From CAYSQW01 sp964433135 (GTDB lineage: Bacteria; Acidobacteriota; Aminicenantia; Aminicenantales; Aminicenantaceae): DNA of 42,443 nucleotides. Positions 14,968 through 23,951 of the stretch are shown piece after piece. Position 1 is the first letter of the stretch; the number at the start of each line of letters is the position of its first letter. Made by a program: the position numbers and the translations under genes. The stretch spans positions 1 to 42,443 of the forward strand of contig CAYSQW010000028.1 in NCBI GenBank assembly GCA_964433135.1, given 5' to 3'. The notes beneath the pieces were generated by a model. The model was given only the letters and a program-made list of their open reading frames with translations. It ran no database searches and was not told where the DNA came from.

Positions 14968-17127
14968 TTATGAACCGCATTTCTTTATCAGGCTATCCAG
15001 CTCTCCGCGCTGAGCGGATGAGAGCCGCCCGGCAAAGCTTTTTTTGAAGCGATTAAAAAAATCGAGAGCCTTGATTTTGTCGCCCTTATTAAAATACGCA
15101 AGTCCCAGATTATAAAGAACCGGTCCTTGATCAGGTTGAAGTTCCAATGATCTTTCCAGACAGATAATTCCGCCCTCCAGGTTTCCGGCTTGGAGATAAG
15201 CATCCCCCAATCCCGAATAGGCGGCAGCGTATTCGGGATCCAATTCGATGGCTTTTTTATAATATTCCAGAGAAGCTTGAAAGGCGCGAACATCCTTATT
15301 TTTTTGGGCAAGCACGAATTGCATGAAAGCCAGATTATGATAAGCTTTGGGATAGCGGGGATCGATGCGCAGCGCTTTCTCAAAGGCCAGTCGAGCGGTT
15401 TCGAAATCGCCGGTATTTTGATAGGCGACCCCCAAGATCGTCCAGAGCTCCGGATCATAATCCATCTGACGCAGACGCGCAGCGGATGCCAACTCGACAG
15501 CTTTGTCATTCCGGCCGGTGCGGATCAGATAGACGATATATTTATAGAGAATCTCATAGCTGTTCGGATTGATGCTGAATCCCCGCTCCAAGACCTCGAG
15601 CGCCTCGTCCGTTTTCCCCTGCCCTTCGAAATATAAGGTCGCCAGATGCGCATAAGCGACATCGAAATCTTTTCTTGAAGAAATGATCTCCTTCAATATG
15701 CCGATCCCTTTTCCGACATTTCCTGCCTGATAAAGAAACCAGGCTTCATTGGCTCGATTATAAAAGGGCAGCAGGGTTTTGACGTCATTCCGGGGAGCGC
15801 TGTCCTCTCCCGCTCCGGCGGCCGCCGCGCCGCCCACATAACCCAGAGCCCGCAATTTTTCCAGCGATGCCCGATCCAGAGTCCTGCCCGACTGCTCCGC
15901 TTCCGGCGAAGCGTCGCGTGCGATGATATCATCGAGTTTTTTTCGAAACGGATTCAGGTCACCGGCTTCCGCCAGATTTTCTTGTTCGCTAAAATCCTTC
16001 TTCAGATCATACAGTTCTTCGATCGGGGACTTGATGAACTTGAAATCATGGCTTATAACGCCCTGCAGCGGAGCCCATCCCATACTGTAGTGTGGAGACA
16101 GGGATTCGAAATAAAAATCCCTCTGAGGGAATTTCCTCCCCCGCATGGCCGCTGTCAGCGACCGCCCCTGCAGATGCCCCGGTGAATCCAAATCCAGCAA
16201 ATCGCAAACCGTGGGAAAAATGTCCAGATGGCTGACCGCACTCTCCACTTTTCGCGGCTTTATCCCCGGCTCCGCTATGATGAGGGGAATCCAGAGAGTG
16301 GTGTTATATGCGAAAAATCCGTGGGTTTTCTCCCCATGCTGTCCCAGCGATTCCCCATGATCTCCGGTGAAAATCACCACGGTATCCTCGAGGATTCGGG
16401 CGGATTTCAATTCATCGAAAAAAACTCCCAGAACATCATCCACATAGGCGACTTCGCCATCGTAGGGTGACGAAGCATATGTTTCATCGAAGGGCGCCGG
16501 AGGGGAATACGGATCATGAGGATCATACACGTGGACCCAGAGAAACCAAGGCGAGGCCTGTTCTTTGACCCAGGATAAGGCTGGAGAGGTTACATCTTCA
16601 GCCTTTCTTTCCAAATCCATTTTGACTTCCGAGCTCCGATGACCGAAGTCATCATCATACACGTCGAAGCCTTGCGCCAATCCAAACTTTCGGTCCAGCG
16701 GAAACGCGCCGACAAAAGCTCCCGTCGCATAACCTGAAGCCTTCATATGTTCAGCCAGAGTCAACAGCTCCTTCCGTACGACAAAATGCTGGTTCTCATG
16801 CACGCCGTGATAAAGCGGCGACACGCCCAGCATGATATTGGCATGGGACGGCAGGGTGGTGGAAGTGTTGGCGAAAGCCCGTGTAAAGAGAACTCCCTTT
16901 TCGGCCAATCCGTCGATATGCGGCGTCTTGAGATGAGATGCATCATAACAGCTCACTCGATCCGCCCGCAGCGTATCCACCGTGATCAGCAGGACGTTCG
17001 GCTTTTTCGGCGGCGCCGGCGAAGCCGATCGCAGGAATGGAGTAAGAATCATAAACCCGAAGATAATCGCCGGGAAAAACGCCCGCGGACATAATTTTCC
17101 CTGCTTTATAATTGCGTCTTTCATCAT
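14968..17127 (-). CDS. Sulfatase-like hydrolase with C-terminal TPR domain
   Basis: This 719-residue protein has a membrane span or leader at about 16-34, an alkaline-phosphatase-fold sulfatase domain (about 42-430) and TPR repeats (about 460-719). Metal-site motifs are seen: LLITVDTLRAD (Asp51), VIFTGDHGE and WVHVYDPHDPY. At the nucleophile position, where sulfatases have Cys/Ser-x-Pro-Ser-Arg, this protein has Thr91-Leu-Pro-Ser-His. It therefore cannot make formylglycine and is more likely a phosphodiesterase or phosphotransferase than a true sulfatase. The linker LRALGYVGG is common in TPR-sulfatases of Acidobacteriota. The active site should face the periplasm. Weak ribosome site ACGGGG; a second ATG follows immediately. 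Confidence 0.8.
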   Translation of the reverse strand: MMKDAIIKQGKLCPRAFFPAIIFGFMILTPFLRSASPAPPKKPNVLLITVDTLRADRVSCYDASHLKTPHIDGLAEKGVLFTRAFANTSTTLPSHANIMLGVSPLYHGVHENQHFVVRKELLTLAEHMKASGYATGAFVGAFPLDRKFGLAQGFDVYDDDFGHRSSEVKMDLERKAEDVTSPALSWVKEQASPWFLWVHVYDPHDPYSPPAPFDETYASSPYDGEVAYVDDVLGVFFDELKSARILEDTVVIFTGDHGESLGQHGEKTHGFFAYNTTLWIPLIIAEPGIKPRKVESAVSHLDIFPTVCDLLDLDSPGHLQGRSLTAAMRGRKFPQRDFYFESLSPHYSMGWAPLQGVISHDFKFIKSPIEELYDLKKDFSEQENLAEAGDLNPFRKKLDDIIARDASPEAEQSGRTLDRASLEKLRALGYVGGAAAAGAGEDSAPRNDVKTLLPFYNRANEAWFLYQAGNVGKGIGILKEIISSRKDFDVAYAHLATLYFEGQGKTDEALEVLERGFSINPNSYEILYKYIVYLIRTGRNDKAVELASAARLRQMDYDPELWTILGVAYQNTGDFETARLAFEKALRIDPRYPKAYHNLAFMQFVLAQKNKDVRAFQASLEYYKKAIELDPEYAAAYSGLGDAYLQAGNLEGGIICLERSLELQPDQGPVLYNLGLAYFNKGDKIKALDFFNRFKKSFAGRLSSAQRGELDSLIKKCGS

Positions 17128-17291
17128 TTGACCCCGTTATTGATATTCAAACACATCTTTAACGATATATTTATGATAATTCAGACTGATCGATTTGCTT
17201 TTTCCCAAAAATTTATTATACCACTCTTGCTTTGGGGAAACAATTTCAGCGATAAAAATGGAAGATCATGATTTCGGAAATCCGTGCTGGT

Positions 17292-18935
17292 CTAGTCTTT
17301 CGTCACATCCCTCTTCACGTTTTTCCAGTAGGGATGTGACAGGTCTTCAAATATCGCCAGCGCCGCTTCCGATCCCTGTCCGGCGGCGGTAACGATCTGT
17401 TTGAATCCGCCTTCCACGTCTCCCGCCGAATATATCCCCGCGATATTGGTCCGGTGACGTCCGTCATGCCGGATGAATCCATCTTCATTCAGCTCCACTC
17501 CGGTCTTTCGAGCCAGTTCCACCGCGGGATCATACCCGATCGCAATAAAAATTCCGGAAACCGGAAAATTTTCCGTCTTGCCGTCCCGGTTGTCGATGAG
17601 TTCGAGCCCTTCCACCTGTTTGTCTCCGAGGATCTTTTTCACTTCGGTATTCAGTTTCACTTCGATCCGGCTTTCAAAGAGCGCTTTTTGCAGATGTTCC
17701 TGGGCCCGCAGGGTATCCCTCCGGTGAACGAGGATAACCTGGACGCCGATATGGTGCAGGTTGAGCGCCTCGGTGACCGCACTGTTTCCTCCGCCGACGA
17801 CCACGACCTTTTTCCTCTTAAAAAGCGGTCCGTCACACGTGCTGCAGTAGCTGACGCCGCTGCCGGCAAGCCTTGATTCTCCATCGATGTCGAGGTGTTT
17901 GTGAACCGCACCGGTCGCCAGCAGAACGGCCCGGGCCGTAAACCTCCGCCGGGTGGTTTGTATGCGGAGTCTTTTTCCGGGAACGATAGAAAGAACTTCT
18001 TCGCCGGGGAATATTTTAACGTATTCCAGAGCATGACTGACCAAAAGGTCCACCAGGCGTTTACCTCCCACCTGAGTGAGCCCCGGATAGTTCTCCACCA
18101 TCGGCGTGGTCGCCACCTGTCCTCCCAGCGCCTCGCCCTCGATGACGACCGTATCCAGACCGCTGCGAGCGGCATAGATACCCGCGGTCAATCCTGCAGG
18201 CCCCCCCCCGACAATCACCAAATCGGCCTCCAACTTCTCGGCATCGCTGTCGGGGATGAAGATCCGCTGTTCCTCCATCTTCTCCAGCGAGGCCATGAAC
18301 AGTTCTTCGGGCTGCGCTCCGCGGGCGATCAAGACATCATCGACATAGGTTTGCGGAACACTGTGCGCGTGATATTCTTCAGCCAAATCCTGATTCACTT
18401 GAATATCGACGATCTCCAGCGAAATCATGCGGGGATTTTCAATGACCGCTTTTATGATATTGACCACCTGTTGGGGACAATAGGGACAGGTCACGCTCAC
18501 GAAGATACGAACCTTTCGCGGCGTCTTGATCCGAGCCAGAATCTTTCTGGATTGATCGCTGATCCCGCTGTTTCGGAACCCCAGCATGCTTATAAGCTGA
18601 ATGAAGGTTTTTCCCTCTTCCCCCAGGGGAGCACCCATCCATCGGATCCGGGTGCGATCCGGATCGAACAGCAGCGTGGGAGAACGGACAATATTCCATT
18701 TTCGTGCAAGATCATGATCAAGTTCGTATTCATTCAGGGTGATCTTGGGCGTGACGGCGCGGATGACGCCGATAACTTCCCGGGCCGCCTGGACGAAGGG
18801 ATCTTTCGCGTTCTTCCTGGCAAACAGAAGCACCGGGATTTCATACGGCATATCCCGGAACATCTCCTGCAGTCCGGCCTCGGCTTCCCTGAGCTTTTCC
18901 TCTTCCCGGGTATGCTGATGATCCTTTTTTTTCAT
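17292..18935 (-). CDS. AhpF-like thioredoxin reductase with N-terminal thioredoxin-fold (PDO-like) module
   Basis: This 547-residue cytoplasmic flavoprotein begins with two thioredoxin folds. The first (about 20-120) lacks a CxxC. The second holds CPYC at 150-153, as in protein disulfide oxidoreductases and AhpF. The FAD/NADPH domains follow: GGGPAG (243-248), the redox-active CSTC (364-367), a second GGGNSA and the NADPH-2'-phosphate motif HRRDTLRA. Electrons pass NADPH to FAD to CSTC to CPYC to a substrate, either a peroxiredoxin or a disulfide. No ahpC is adjacent. ATG 18935 is preferred because GGAGGAAA lies 7 bases upstream; the frame continues to 19022 without one. A C11 run lies 46 bp upstream of the start. 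Confidence 0.85.
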   Translation of the reverse strand: MKKKDHQHTREEEKLREAEAGLQEMFRDMPYEIPVLLFARKNAKDPFVQAAREVIGVIRAVTPKITLNEYELDHDLARKWNIVRSPTLLFDPDRTRIRWMGAPLGEEGKTFIQLISMLGFRNSGISDQSRKILARIKTPRKVRIFVSVTCPYCPQQVVNIIKAVIENPRMISLEIVDIQVNQDLAEEYHAHSVPQTYVDDVLIARGAQPEELFMASLEKMEEQRIFIPDSDAEKLEADLVIVGGGPAGLTAGIYAARSGLDTVVIEGEALGGQVATTPMVENYPGLTQVGGKRLVDLLVSHALEYVKIFPGEEVLSIVPGKRLRIQTTRRRFTARAVLLATGAVHKHLDIDGESRLAGSGVSYCSTCDGPLFKRKKVVVVGGGNSAVTEALNLHHIGVQVILVHRRDTLRAQEHLQKALFESRIEVKLNTEVKKILGDKQVEGLELIDNRDGKTENFPVSGIFIAIGYDPAVELARKTGVELNEDGFIRHDGRHRTNIAGIYSAGDVEGGFKQIVTAAGQGSEAALAIFEDLSHPYWKNVKRDVTKD

Positions 18936-18981
18936 GGTTTTTCCTCCGCTGAATGAGTGGAGACGAATCCTTCCAGTCTCT

Positions 18982-18992
18982 CCCCCCCCCCC
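18982..18992. repeat. C11 homopolymer upstream of the thioredoxin reductase gene
   Basis: Eleven consecutive C on the plus strand lie 46-57 bp before ATG 18935 of the minus-strand gene, in the divergent region shared with the DUF1028 gene. Runs this long slip during replication and could change promoter spacing; no promoter was defined here. Confidence 0.6.
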
Positions 18993-19177
18993 GTCCATTT
19001 TCTCCTTTTTAAGCTTTACCACAGGAAAATATGCAGGTCAATTGCAAAGCAGAGCGGAATCGGAGAAAATAATGAAGTTAATGAGCGGCTGTCGAGAACG
19101 ATTCCAAACGGCCCCCATGGGGACGCACGCATCAAGAACATGGTCCGATATTCTTTATGGCCGATAAGGAGGGGGAA

Positions 19178-20167
19178 ATGAAAAAAAGCATCGTCATTCT
19201 AACGGCGGTATTGTGCCTGACGCCGCTGTTAACAGGCCGGAACCAGATCCGCCCTACGGCCACCTATTCTATCGTCGCCCTGGATAAGAGCACGGGGCAA
19301 TTGGGCGCGGCTGTCCAATCCCATTGGTTTTCCGTAGGATCATCCGTCCCCTGGGTGGAATCCGGGGTGGGAGCCATCGCCACCCAGTCTTTCATCGACA
19401 AGTCATACGGCGCCCTCGGGATCGAAATAATGCGTACCGGGAAAAGCGCTCCTGAAACACTGCGGGCTTTATTGGCCGGTGATGTCAATCGTGCCGTTCG
19501 TCAGGTGGCGATGATCGACTTCCAAGGAAACACGGCGGCTCATACAGGGCTCAACTGCATCCCCGAGGCCGGCCATATCACCGGTGATGGATTCTCCTGT
19601 CAGGCAAACATGATGCTTAAAGACACCGTCTGGAAAGCCATGGAAACCGCATTTCTGCAAACGCAGGGCGAGCTGGCGGACAGGCTGCTGGCGGCGCTGG
19701 AAGCCGCTCAAGCCGAGGGGGGAGACATTCGCGGCAAGCAGTCGGCGGCATTGGTCGTCGTCAGGGGAGAGTCATCCGGAGTCCCATGGAAAGACCGCAT
19801 GTACGATCTGCGGGTGGAGGATCATCCCGATCCTCTGGTGGAACTCAGGCGACTTCTCCGGCTCAACAAAGCCTACAACCACATGAATAAAGGGGACGAG
19901 CTGCTCACGGAGAACAAGGTGGAAGCGGCGATGGAAGCCTACACGAAAGCGATGAAGATGTATCCCGACAACACCGAAATGATATTCTGGCCCGCCGTTA
20001 CCCTGGCCGCCATCGGCCGGGTGGAGGAAAGCCTTCCTTTATTCAAAAAAGTGTTTGCCCTGGATGCGGCGTGGGCGGTTCTCCTGCCGCGCCTCCCCAA
20101 GGTAGGTCAGTTTCCGGATGACAAAGCATTGATCGAGCGGATTCTCTCCCTGGCTCCCCCGAAATAA
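19178..20167 (+). CDS. Secreted DUF1028 protein with C-terminal TPR
   Basis: This 329-residue protein has a Sec leader (Lys-Lys-Lys, then hydrophobic). The DUF1028 domain follows, about 27-230, opening TYSIVALDKSTGQLGAAVQS with GVGAIATQS. This is the Ntn-hydrolase-like fold, where Thr29 after the leader could become the N-terminal nucleophile. TPR-like helices fill about 235-329 (AYNHMNKGDELLTENKVE, EAYTKAMKMYPDNTE). ATG 19178 is chosen for AAGGAGGGGG upstream. DUF1028 proteins are often found with peptidases and amidases, but their substrate is unknown. The TPR fusion suggests a protein partner. The gene is convergent with the DUF2207 gene. Confidence 0.8.
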   Translation: MKKSIVILTAVLCLTPLLTGRNQIRPTATYSIVALDKSTGQLGAAVQSHWFSVGSSVPWVESGVGAIATQSFIDKSYGALGIEIMRTGKSAPETLRALLAGDVNRAVRQVAMIDFQGNTAAHTGLNCIPEAGHITGDGFSCQANMMLKDTVWKAMETAFLQTQGELADRLLAALEAAQAEGGDIRGKQSAALVVVRGESSGVPWKDRMYDLRVEDHPDPLVELRRLLRLNKAYNHMNKGDELLTENKVEAAMEAYTKAMKMYPDNTEMIFWPAVTLAAIGRVEESLPLFKKVFALDAAWAVLLPRLPKVGQFPDDKALIERILSLAPPK

Positions 20168-20168
20168 G

Positions 20169-20227
20169 GTATCCGGGCGGCGGGGTGAAGGAGCTCTTCC
20201 GTACCGCGATTACGGCTGCCTGGATAC
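20169..20227. terminator. Candidate stem-loop between convergent genes
   Basis: GTATCCGGGC (20169-20178) pairs with GCCTGGATAC (20218-20227) with one G-U. Inside, CCGTA (20199-20203) pairs with TACGG (20211-20215). There is no U-run, so it may be a transcript-end structure rather than a classic terminator. Confidence 0.4.
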
Positions 20228-20240
20228 GTCGAGCCATGCT

Positions 20241-22088
20241 CTAACCGGCGGAGCCGCCGCCGCCCCCTCCTCCGCCGCCTCCTCCGCCGCTGAACCCGCC
20301 TCCACCGCCGGAGGAATAGTGCGCCGCCGAAGTGCTGGCCGCCTGGATCGAAGAAGACATGCTGTCGATGCTTTGTATCATGCTGTTGATACCGCCGGTT
20401 TCTATAAAGGATGCGTGCCGGTATCCGTAATACCAGACCGGAACCGCCGCTTTTTCATCCTTGAGAATGATCGGCAGCATTTTGATGATCTTCTTGGCGT
20501 TGCCGAAGAGGATGCCGAAAACCAGGTAGTGTTCCCACAGCTTATAGGCTTCGGGAGGCAGGTTTTTGAAGCTGGAAAAATCATCCAGGAAATGATCCAG
20601 TGCTTTCCACAATTCATTCTCCCGCGCCCATGACAGGGCGCGCCTCTTTATTTTAGGGATGAGGATGACGGCGAGGATGAAGAGAATGACGTTCCCGGTC
20701 AATAGTGCCAACGGCCAGGTAACGGCCATGAAGAGGTTGCGTTTTTTTATGCTCGCCGGCTCGATGAACTCCTTTTTTTCGGCTTCTTCTTTGATCATTT
20801 TGCTCCATGTTTTGTACCAGACCTGAAATTTCCGTGGATTTTTCTCAAGATGTTTCTTGAAATCGTCCAGTTCGATCCCGGCGCCTTTTTCCGGAGCCGC
20901 CTGCCCCACCGTCACAAACAAATGTTGAAGAAATTCCTGCTCATAAGACAAAAGAATATCCTCTTCATCTGATTTCCGCAGGGTGATGGAAGTCTTCACT
21001 TCCTGTTTGGTACCGAAAAGCCGTTTTTTTTCAACCATTCTATCCTGTATTTCCAGGAAACCGCGGCGGGCCAGATCGAATAATGTAGCCGTAAAGGAGC
21101 GGGGCGTGATAAGGGCGCCTTCCCTGCGCAGGACTTCCACCAGCGCCGGCGGCAGGTCCGAGGGCGGTTCTCGGGTATAGTCGGGAATATCGGAAAAGCG
21201 ATAATCCCTGCCGACCGCTTTCCAGGTTCGCACATAAAAGATCAGCCAGATCAGAGGGCCGAACACCAGCCACACGCCCCAAAGAATCAGCAAGAGCCGC
21301 ACCCTCCGCCGGGACCTGGCCCCGGCCTCCCGGGCCCGCTCGGCGCGCTCGATGGTATCCTGGACGAATTTCGCCTCTTCCGCTTGAATCGCGCTTCGCG
21401 AAAGCCTGTCGGAGGCGATACCCGCGACCATTCCCTCCGGCCATGCCATTCGTATTTCGACGAACTGACGAGCCGGAACATTGAGCGCCGTAAAACGGGC
21501 GGTTTTCAGATCAATGATCTCCGCCCTCCCCGAAAGCGGTCCATGACCGTATACGAGAAGATCTTCCCGCGATGAGACCGCCGCCGGAAGCGACACATTG
21601 ATCGTCACGATTCGGGTCGGTTTTTCCCACCCCTCTCCGATCATTCGCCAGTACAGTTCCGAGACATCCGAGTAGCTGAAAATCCCTTTCCGAATTCGGT
21701 AATGGATGTGAAAAGTGCGAAGGGTATCGCTCGCACGGTAATACCATTTCGCCTCGAAGCGCGCACCGCTTCGGGAAATCTCCGTTTTCAGTTCCCTGCC
21801 GTTCCCGTCCCGGATTGAAAACTCATCCAGTTCGACGAAGTATCGGTGTCCCATGCGATCGACTCGGAGCGGAATCCAAAGCGACGCCCAGGAAAAAGTC
21901 CCATGGAACTCGTACGTCCGGTATTCGTCCACGGTGAAAGACCCATCCCGGGCAATCCCCACATCGATCCTGACTTCGGGGAAATAGAAATCCTTGGATT
22001 GGGCTTCCACCTCGGATGGCCCTGAACCCGCGATCAGGAAAAAACCGCAGAGTAAAATTCGCCGTGCAAATCCGGTTGTTTTTTTCAT
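20241..22088 (-). CDS. DUF2207 domain membrane protein
   Basis: This 615-residue protein has a signal peptide (MKKTTGFARRILLCGFF) and an extracytoplasmic DUF2207 beta-rich domain (about 30-250; YEFHGTFSWASLWIPL and RYRIRKGIFSYSDVSELYWRMIG-like segments). A membrane span lies near 265-290. A cytoplasmic region with winged-helix-like DPPALVEVLRREG features follows, then two spans near 475-510. The tail is glycine-rich, with a long Gly run after a Ser-Ser pair. This layout is the family norm. The role is unknown; it is often called a predicted membrane protein. The start at 22088 fits AAGGG about 9 bases before it; the frame continues to 22193. It is divergent from the M4 protease gene. Confidence 0.8.
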   Translation of the reverse strand: MKKTTGFARRILLCGFFLIAGSGPSEVEAQSKDFYFPEVRIDVGIARDGSFTVDEYRTYEFHGTFSWASLWIPLRVDRMGHRYFVELDEFSIRDGNGRELKTEISRSGARFEAKWYYRASDTLRTFHIHYRIRKGIFSYSDVSELYWRMIGEGWEKPTRIVTINVSLPAAVSSREDLLVYGHGPLSGRAEIIDLKTARFTALNVPARQFVEIRMAWPEGMVAGIASDRLSRSAIQAEEAKFVQDTIERAERAREAGARSRRRVRLLLILWGVWLVFGPLIWLIFYVRTWKAVGRDYRFSDIPDYTREPPSDLPPALVEVLRREGALITPRSFTATLFDLARRGFLEIQDRMVEKKRLFGTKQEVKTSITLRKSDEEDILLSYEQEFLQHLFVTVGQAAPEKGAGIELDDFKKHLEKNPRKFQVWYKTWSKMIKEEAEKKEFIEPASIKKRNLFMAVTWPLALLTGNVILFILAVILIPKIKRRALSWARENELWKALDHFLDDFSSFKNLPPEAYKLWEHYLVFGILFGNAKKIIKMLPIILKDEKAAVPVWYYGYRHASFIETGGINSMIQSIDSMSSSIQAASTSAAHYSSGGGGGFSGGGGGGGGGGGGSAG

Positions 22089-22291
22089 GGAGTCCATCCC
22101 TTTATGTGCATTATCTCCGGGGAAAATACCACATTCCGCATCCTGTTGTCGAATTTGGGAATGGAGAAAAAGCGATAATGCAAAATAGAACAAAATAATT
22201 TTTCATCCCCATTATCTCGTTTCTTCCAACCAGACCGGCCTTGCCGTCTCGTTTCGGCTGAATTCATGAATTTCCAATTTACATCGCGACC

Positions 22292-22348
22292 CCAAGAATG
22301 ATAGAGTATCCGGTTCGTATTGGGATATATCATCATAAACATTCTTGG
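22292..22348 (+). promoter_or_regulatory. Inverted repeat in the control region of the M4 protease gene
   Basis: CCAAGAATG (22292-22300) and CATTCTTGG (22340-22348) are perfect 9-bp inverted copies 39 bp apart, the second ending 18 bp before ATG 22367. GATATATC (22324-22331), an 8-bp palindrome, lies between. It may be an operator pair or a leader stem-loop. No convincing -35/-10 pair was found. Confidence 0.35.
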
Positions 22349-22366
22349 TCCATGAAAGGAGAAGTA

Positions 22367-23941
22367 ATGAGGAAAAGATTACCCGCTTTAGCTCTATGCG
22401 GCCTGCTCGCGCTCAGCATGCCGTCATTTGCCGACCAGGTCGCTCAGGTCGTTTCCGCGACTCCCGGCACAGCCGGAAACCTCAGTCGGTTCGGCGCCAC
22501 GACCCAGGCATTGGTTTCATTTTTCAACGCCGAGATTCAGAGGGGACACCTGAAAACCGCCCGCAGCCAGAATGATCCTCTGGCGCGCATGGAACACCGT
22601 CGGCATAATCAATTCTTCCAAGGAATTCCGGTTTTCGGCGGCGAAATCATCTATCATTTCCGCAAAGGAATGATTGAGAGCATCAACGGCGTCTATTATC
22701 CGATCGAGAATTGCGACACGCAGGTCGTGCTCTCAACCGCCGAAGCGGCAGGCATCTTCCGGCGGCATCTGGAAGAAAAGGATTTGACGGAGAAAACGGA
22801 AGACACCCGTCTGCTGCTCTACCCCGTCAGCGCGAATGATATTCGCCCCACCTACCAGATCACGCTGGAAAAGGAACAGCATTACAGCATGACAGGGATC
22901 ATCGATGCCCGAAGCGGCGAGATTTTGCTCGAATACTCCAACATCCATTTCGACGACCCCGCGATCGGCCTCGGCGTCGGATACCATGGAGCCACTTTTA
23001 AACTACCCACGACCCTGACCACCAACGGGATTTACGGGCTCTACGACGAAGCCCGCATCCGACCGGTTAAACAGTACACCGTGGACTATCGTAATATGTC
23101 GATCCCCGGAGACAACGACAACTACTGGGACCGCAACGGCGTCGCGGTCTGCGCCCATGTCTTCATCGGCTTCACCTATGATTTCTACTACGGTTTCTTC
23201 GACCGGGAGGGGATCAACGATAACAACCTGGACACATTCGTTTTTGTGCAAAACAACAAATACCGCGACAATGCATTCTGGAATGGGGAATCCTTGAATT
23301 TCTGCATCACCGGAAGTTCCAATAAGCAGTACGCGGCCGCCCTCGACATCGTCGCCCATGAGTATTCGCACGGCGTCACCAGTTACAGCTCGAATCTTAT
23401 TTATTCATTCGAATCGGGAGCTCTGAACGAATCCTTCTCCGATATTATGGGCACCGTCGCGGAGTTTTATTGGTTCCCCCAAGGCAACGGGCTCTACCAT
23501 GCTGACTGGTATATCGGAGAGGACGCCGGCCACAGCTATAACATCAACAAATGCCGGAACCTCGCCAATCCCAATTCCAATTCACAGCTGGGAGATTGGC
23601 GCTATCCCGACCCCTGCCATCTCCGCCAGAAAATCAACTGCTCCTCCAGTCTGGACAATGGCGGCGTTCATCTCAATATGACCATATACAGCCACGCTTT
23701 TTATCTGCTGGCCCACGGAGGAAGGAATAAGGTCTCCGGCATCACGGTTCCTGGAATCGGCATAGAAAAAGCGGCCAGAATCTTTTATCGCGCTTGGGTT
23801 TTCTACCTGACGCGGACTTCGAACTTTCAAAATGCCGCTAATGCACTGCTGACAGTAGCTTACACCGATTACGGCGCCAACAGCTCAGAGTACAATCAGA
23901 CCGTTCGTACAATGCAAGCCATCGGCTGGACCGTCAACTAA
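22367..23941 (+). CDS. Secreted M4 (thermolysin-family) metallopeptidase
   Basis: This 524-residue preproprotein has a leader (RKRLPALALCGLLALSMPSFA), then a propeptide with FTP/PepSY character (about 40-190). The catalytic domain carries HEYSH at 331-335 and the third zinc ligand Glu355 in GALNESFSD, exactly 19 residues after the second His. The transition-state histidine is in NGGVHLN. The C-terminal half is the helical M4 lobe. It is an extracellular endopeptidase that cleaves before hydrophobic residues and probably processes itself. AAGGAGAAG lies 6 bases before ATG 22367, which is why that start is chosen over 22298. The SH3b-barrel gene begins 10 bp after the stop, so the two form an operon. 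Confidence 0.9.
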   Translation: MRKRLPALALCGLLALSMPSFADQVAQVVSATPGTAGNLSRFGATTQALVSFFNAEIQRGHLKTARSQNDPLARMEHRRHNQFFQGIPVFGGEIIYHFRKGMIESINGVYYPIENCDTQVVLSTAEAAGIFRRHLEEKDLTEKTEDTRLLLYPVSANDIRPTYQITLEKEQHYSMTGIIDARSGEILLEYSNIHFDDPAIGLGVGYHGATFKLPTTLTTNGIYGLYDEARIRPVKQYTVDYRNMSIPGDNDNYWDRNGVAVCAHVFIGFTYDFYYGFFDREGINDNNLDTFVFVQNNKYRDNAFWNGESLNFCITGSSNKQYAAALDIVAHEYSHGVTSYSSNLIYSFESGALNESFSDIMGTVAEFYWFPQGNGLYHADWYIGEDAGHSYNINKCRNLANPNSNSQLGDWRYPDPCHLRQKINCSSSLDNGGVHLNMTIYSHAFYLLAHGGRNKVSGITVPGIGIEKAARIFYRAWVFYLTRTSNFQNAANALLTVAYTDYGANSSEYNQTVRTMQAIGWTVN

Positions 23942-23951
23942 GGAAAAACCC

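Noticed and set aside
14968..17127. A true arylsulfatase
   Set aside because: The Cys or Ser needed for formylglycine is Thr here.
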